Origin: a bacterium
GTDB lineage: Bacteria; UBA9089; CG2-30-40-21; SBAY01
Length of the DNA stretch: 59,479 nt
Direction: 5' to 3'
NCBI GenBank assembly: GCA_040757115.1
Contig: JBFLYA010000002.1
Span: 1 to 59,479 of the forward strand
Part shown: positions 57,401-59,479 of the stretch, one piece after another
Layout of the letters: every line of letters starts with the position of its first letter
Position numbering within the stretch: the stretch's first letter is position 1
Translations under genes and position numbers: made by a program
Notes under the pieces: generated by a model
Database searches by the model: none
Seen by the model: only the letters and a program-made list of their open reading frames with translations
What the model was told of the DNA's origin: nothing

Positions 57401-59479
57401 TAGCGGCACATTTCCACCCAATTGTAATGCAGTAAGTAAAATTACTGCTGGTAAGATAGATTACTCCTTTGGATTATTCTCTGGCTCTGCTACTGGCTCA
57501 GGAATACTCTGCTTTTTACATTTTAAAGCGATTGCAGGTGGGACATCAAGTGTAGCAATTGATACAACCCAAGACCGCAAAACAATATTACTTAAAATTG
57601 ATATAGACACCCCAGAGGAAATCCCGTTTACTAAAGAAGATGCGATATATTATGTAATTAGTAAGATTAAAATTAAACCTCAGGATAAAATAATAAAGGC
57701 AGATGAGGATGTTGAATATCAATGTATTGGAGAGTGTGGTAGTGGGTTAGAACTTGATGTTACTGGCTCTACTACCTTTAGTTCAAATGGAGGTGGCTCA
57801 TTTACACTTAATACCTTCCATGCAAAATATATGAGTACATACACAATTCAAGGGGAATATCTTGGATTTATTGGAACTACATCAGTGATTATCCTACCTG
57901 GCACTCCAACAACTTTAGTTTATGTCTCAGGAAATGGTCAGGTTAATACCTGTACCTTTACCTTAAAAGACCCATTTATAGTTAAGGTAGTGGATAAATA
58001 TGAAAACCCTTGCCAGGATGTAGAGGTAAAGTGGGAAATTATCTCTATCCCTTCTGGTGCAACTTTATATTCTATCTCTCCAACTAATACTACAACCAAT
58101 GCTCAAGGGACAGTTTCATCTTTCCTTACCTTAGGTACAGAACCTCCAGGAACATATACCATACATGCAATATCAACTGGGCTATCAGGCTCTCCTTGTA
58201 TCTTTACTGCCCATTCATTAAGACGATTTGGCAATATAGCTGGTTTTTGTTTGTTGAAGTTAGGCACTATTTCCTTAGGTACATGCTCAGATATTCGGGT
58301 AAGGATTGTAGAGCTTGGGACAACTACAATGACTAATGATAGTTCTTACTTCATATTTGAGAATATACCAGTAGGAACCTACACCCTTAACTTTGATACC
58401 TGGGGAGCATCTCCATCAACTAAGACCAATATTTGTATTAGTCCAACACAATTTGAAGATACTACTTACATTGGTACTATTACGCTATTAGCAGGAGATG
58501 TAAATAATGATGGTCAGGTAAATATTGGAGATTGGCCGTTATTTGCAGATGCATGGCGAGAGAAGGCAACTAAAACTCATACCAATTGGGAGCTATATAA
58601 AGAGGCAGATTTTAATCATGATAGTAAAGTAGATGCATACGATTTTATTGTTATTAGAAATAATTTTGGTGAACAACAAAAAGGTAAGGCTAAAGAATTA
58701 ATTGCGATGTCCACAAAGGCTAAAAAGACCTCTGGTAAAATAGAGTTATCTTTTGACCTTGAGACACTTGAAGGGGTAGATATTAACGAGTTGCGTGTTG
58801 GGAATATTATCTATCTTAAAATATATGTTCGTGATGCAAAAGACTACCTTGGTGGTGAAATCCATCTTGCTTTTAATCCAAAGGTATTACAAGTAATAGA
58901 TGCGGATAACAGCAAAGATGGTATCCAGATTCAACCAGGGGATTTTCCACAAGGTTCATTAAATTATACACCTGTTGAACTAAAGAATGAAGTAGATAAT
59001 TTAGTTGGTAAGATTGATTATGCAGTAGCAGTTTGGGAACCAGAGCAAGGAGAGAAGGGGATATTAGCTATTGTCCCATTTAAGGTAATCTCTTGCGGTG
59101 CTTATTCTAAAGTTAATTTTGAGTTTGATGATGAAGAAAACCGCGAAACAAAGTTTATCGAAAGAATTGGTCAGGAACAACCTGTTGACCAGCAACCTGA
59201 GGTATTAGATGAGGAAATAATTATCAAAGTGCCAGCGGTATTTAATAATTTAGAGGGTGCATTGGTCTATCCCAATCCTGCTTATAAAGGGCAAGAGGTA
59301 ACCTTTGATCAGCTTACTACGGATAAGCAAATTACCTTAAGAATTTATAGCCTTGCAGGGGAATTAGTATTTGAAAAGAGTGGAATGAATGAAATCAAAT
59401 GGAACCTAAAGAATAAAGATAACGAAGATGTTGCCTCAGGTATTTATATCTATTTTTTAAAGGATGAACTCGGCTCGGT
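54459..59479 (+). CDS. Second giant beta-helix/IPT/cohesin/dockerin protein, 3' end beyond window
   Basis: The frame is open from the ATG at 54459 to the window end (1673 complete codons). Order of parts: signal peptide (MWKKIKVVVYLLIIGSFFNI); beta-helix to about 56700 with NTISNNNGGQGG units; two IPT-like domains (56740-57250); cohesin-like (57255-57650); Ig-like segments; dockerin-type calcium segment (58490-58680, DVNNDGQVNIGD and DFNHDSKVDAYD); a second cohesin-like domain; and the sorting-domain start ALVYPNPAYKGQEVTF through IYIYFLKDELGS. It is a paralogue of the protein at 13053, which has one more IPT unit. The C-terminal third is the most alike, even in DNA. By comparison only about a dozen codons remain outside the window. 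Confidence 0.9.
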   Translation, partial: MWKKIKVVVYLLIIGSFFNIEIGEAVEVNGNQSGIWSLSNSPYVVTGTVTVLSGETLVIEPKVEVRFATNTSLVVCGTLSAIGTLDGTITFTSNAGTPTPGNWNSIKFSGVQSKGTISYSLIEYGKQAIYLENVSKITVTHNTIRNNKGDDGSICADGEIGAGICLFSSTNNTLAGNIISNNQGGQGGPADYGISGGEGGIGAGIYLLSSTNTTIIDNIISNNNGGEGGQGADRAAGGHGGSGVGIYLESSTNNTITDNTISNNNGGQGGREGFLFSSAGGGGIGAGIYLSSNTNIITGNTISNNSGGGGGSGNGLGAGGAGGIGVGIYLISSTNVTISTNTISYNQGGQGGPGGDHGAGGAGGIGVGIYWQQSTNNTITNNTISDNRGGQGGGSGSENLGGGGGKGVGMYLSSSTNNTITGNTVSNNRGGDGGSGGFKSPGGTGGTGGGIHLFSSTHNTITSNTISNNSGGKGGGPNGSHGNGYGIYIDSNSYNNIIDSNNTYNGEPIHYYYGITLPTTVENRTLTLTGSGSTNLGRIVLINCSNFTIRNNYITGGIGENGQTGGGYDYPGGTGSIGAGIYLSSSTNNTITGNTISGNRGGQGGAAGPHGSGGLGGIGVGIYLLLSTNNTIKGNTIYNNSGGEGGAGYEIGSRGRGGSGVGIYLDSSSSNTIAQNNTITNNIGGAGNPDGNGVGIYCKSSQISPLIYNHIYNNQTYNLQTDISPGPQIAEYNWWGSDPPEISKFSGNIDYDPWLRGTYTTQIMISPVAGTVGTIVTVSGQGFGENELISIEFGTTGTITTGSTNILGTFTTIFTVNTQPYGTTTVRAVGVDSNRSSEMVFCILPKIFMVSPTIGTVGTFITVRGNGFGATESICIDFGTTKTIIVTFSTHSGNFTTIFTVNSQPLGTTTIIGKGMLSECFAIEIFYILPPTILKITPAIQNIAVNSTFTCQVEIEDVSNLVAGDLYISYDSNILEVTGVGSGTFPPNCNAVSKITAGKIDYSFGLFSGSATGSGILCFLHFKAIAGGTSSVAIDTTQDRKTILLKIDIDTPEEIPFTKEDAIYYVISKIKIKPQDKIIKADEDVEYQCIGECGSGLELDVTGSTTFSSNGGGSFTLNTFHAKYMSTYTIQGEYLGFIGTTSVIILPGTPTTLVYVSGNGQVNTCTFTLKDPFIVKVVDKYENPCQDVEVKWEIISIPSGATLYSISPTNTTTNAQGTVSSFLTLGTEPPGTYTIHAISTGLSGSPCIFTAHSLRRFGNIAGFCLLKLGTISLGTCSDIRVRIVELGTTTMTNDSSYFIFENIPVGTYTLNFDTWGASPSTKTNICISPTQFEDTTYIGTITLLAGDVNNDGQVNIGDWPLFADAWREKATKTHTNWELYKEADFNHDSKVDAYDFIVIRNNFGEQQKGKAKELIAMSTKAKKTSGKIELSFDLETLEGVDINELRVGNIIYLKIYVRDAKDYLGGEIHLAFNPKVLQVIDADNSKDGIQIQPGDFPQGSLNYTPVELKNEVDNLVGKIDYAVAVWEPEQGEKGILAIVPFKVISCGAYSKVNFEFDDEENRETKFIERIGQEQPVDQQPEVLDEEIIIKVPAVFNNLEGALVYPNPAYKGQEVTFDQLTTDKQITLRIYSLAGELVFEKSGMNEIKWNLKNKDNEDVASGIYIYFLKDELGS
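54950..56500. repeat. Tandem degenerate repeats encoding beta-helix coils (second giant gene)
   Basis: Units with ACTAATAATACTATTACA, AATAATGGTGG and GGTATTGGTGTAGGAATATA recur about a dozen times with variable spacing (about 110-130 bp). As in the first giant gene they keep frame. Pro-rich and Val-rich frames on the other phases are shadows. Confidence 0.85.

Noticed and set aside
1-59479. tRNA, rRNA, replication origin or prophage genes
   Set aside because: None were recognised on either strand; no tRNA-like cloverleaf, DnaA-box cluster, integrase or phage structural genes were seen.

Overview
The window is a piece of an AT-rich, Gram-negative bacterial chromosome. Lipid A synthesis (LpxI), outer-membrane PorV-like proteins, a PEP-CTERM protein and proteins with a type IX-like C-terminal sorting domain all occur together. 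Large intergenic spacers are packed with degenerate repeats. I cannot name the taxon from sequence alone. An uncultivated candidate phylum is the best guess, and no tRNA or rRNA is present to help.

Layout. 1-10.6 kb holds housekeeping genes: secA, 5-formyl-THF cyclo-ligase, moaC, murI, lpxI (minus), a LysM protein, aroE (minus) and a GAF/HD-GYP c-di-GMP phosphodiesterase (minus). 10.9-22 kb holds a coiled-coil protein and then a surface-protein module, all on the minus strand: porV-like copy B (20.9 kb), a DUF2723 membrane protein with TPRs, a 1735-residue beta-helix/IPT/cohesin/dockerin protein with a C-terminal sorting domain, and porV-like copy A (11.8 kb). 22.3-23.6 kb holds a wrecked GxxExxY gene and a PEP-CTERM protein under a consensus promoter. 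23.6-38.8 kb is a glycan and envelope cluster: two divergent YfhO-like proteins, two GT4 glycosyltransferases, a membrane-anchored GH39-like protein, an O-antigen ligase-like protein, two GT-C type membrane proteins and a methyltransferase. 38.9-41.7 kb holds one small secreted protein and then 2.3 kb of nested non-coding elements. 41.7-51.4 kb holds a coiled-coil/PD-(D/E)XK-like protein, a PIG-L deacetylase and glycosyltransferase pair, etfB, trpF-trpB-(small ORF)-trpA, a second HD-GYP protein and a PEGA-domain protein. 51.9 kb to the end holds a second surface-protein cassette: a DUF2079 membrane protein with TPRs, then a second giant beta-helix protein that runs off the window.

Main points. 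(1) Two paralogous cassettes each pair a multi-spanning, GT-C-like membrane protein carrying C-terminal TPRs with a giant secreted beta-helix protein. One cassette is bracketed by two near-identical PorV-like genes, which suggests a dedicated type IX-like secretion and glycosylation unit. (2) Spacers are built from composite palindromes: short-period arrays in inverted arms, closed by a few conserved termini (GTAACYRTTCA; TAGCASTTATTA with a TA target duplication; GTGTSGTGTTGA). These have inserted into one another, into GxxExxY genes, at stop codons (secA, aroE, two glycosyltransferases) and in frame inside membrane-protein loops. (3) Several genes have a perfect -35/-10 promoter so close to the ATG that the mRNA must be leaderless or nearly so.
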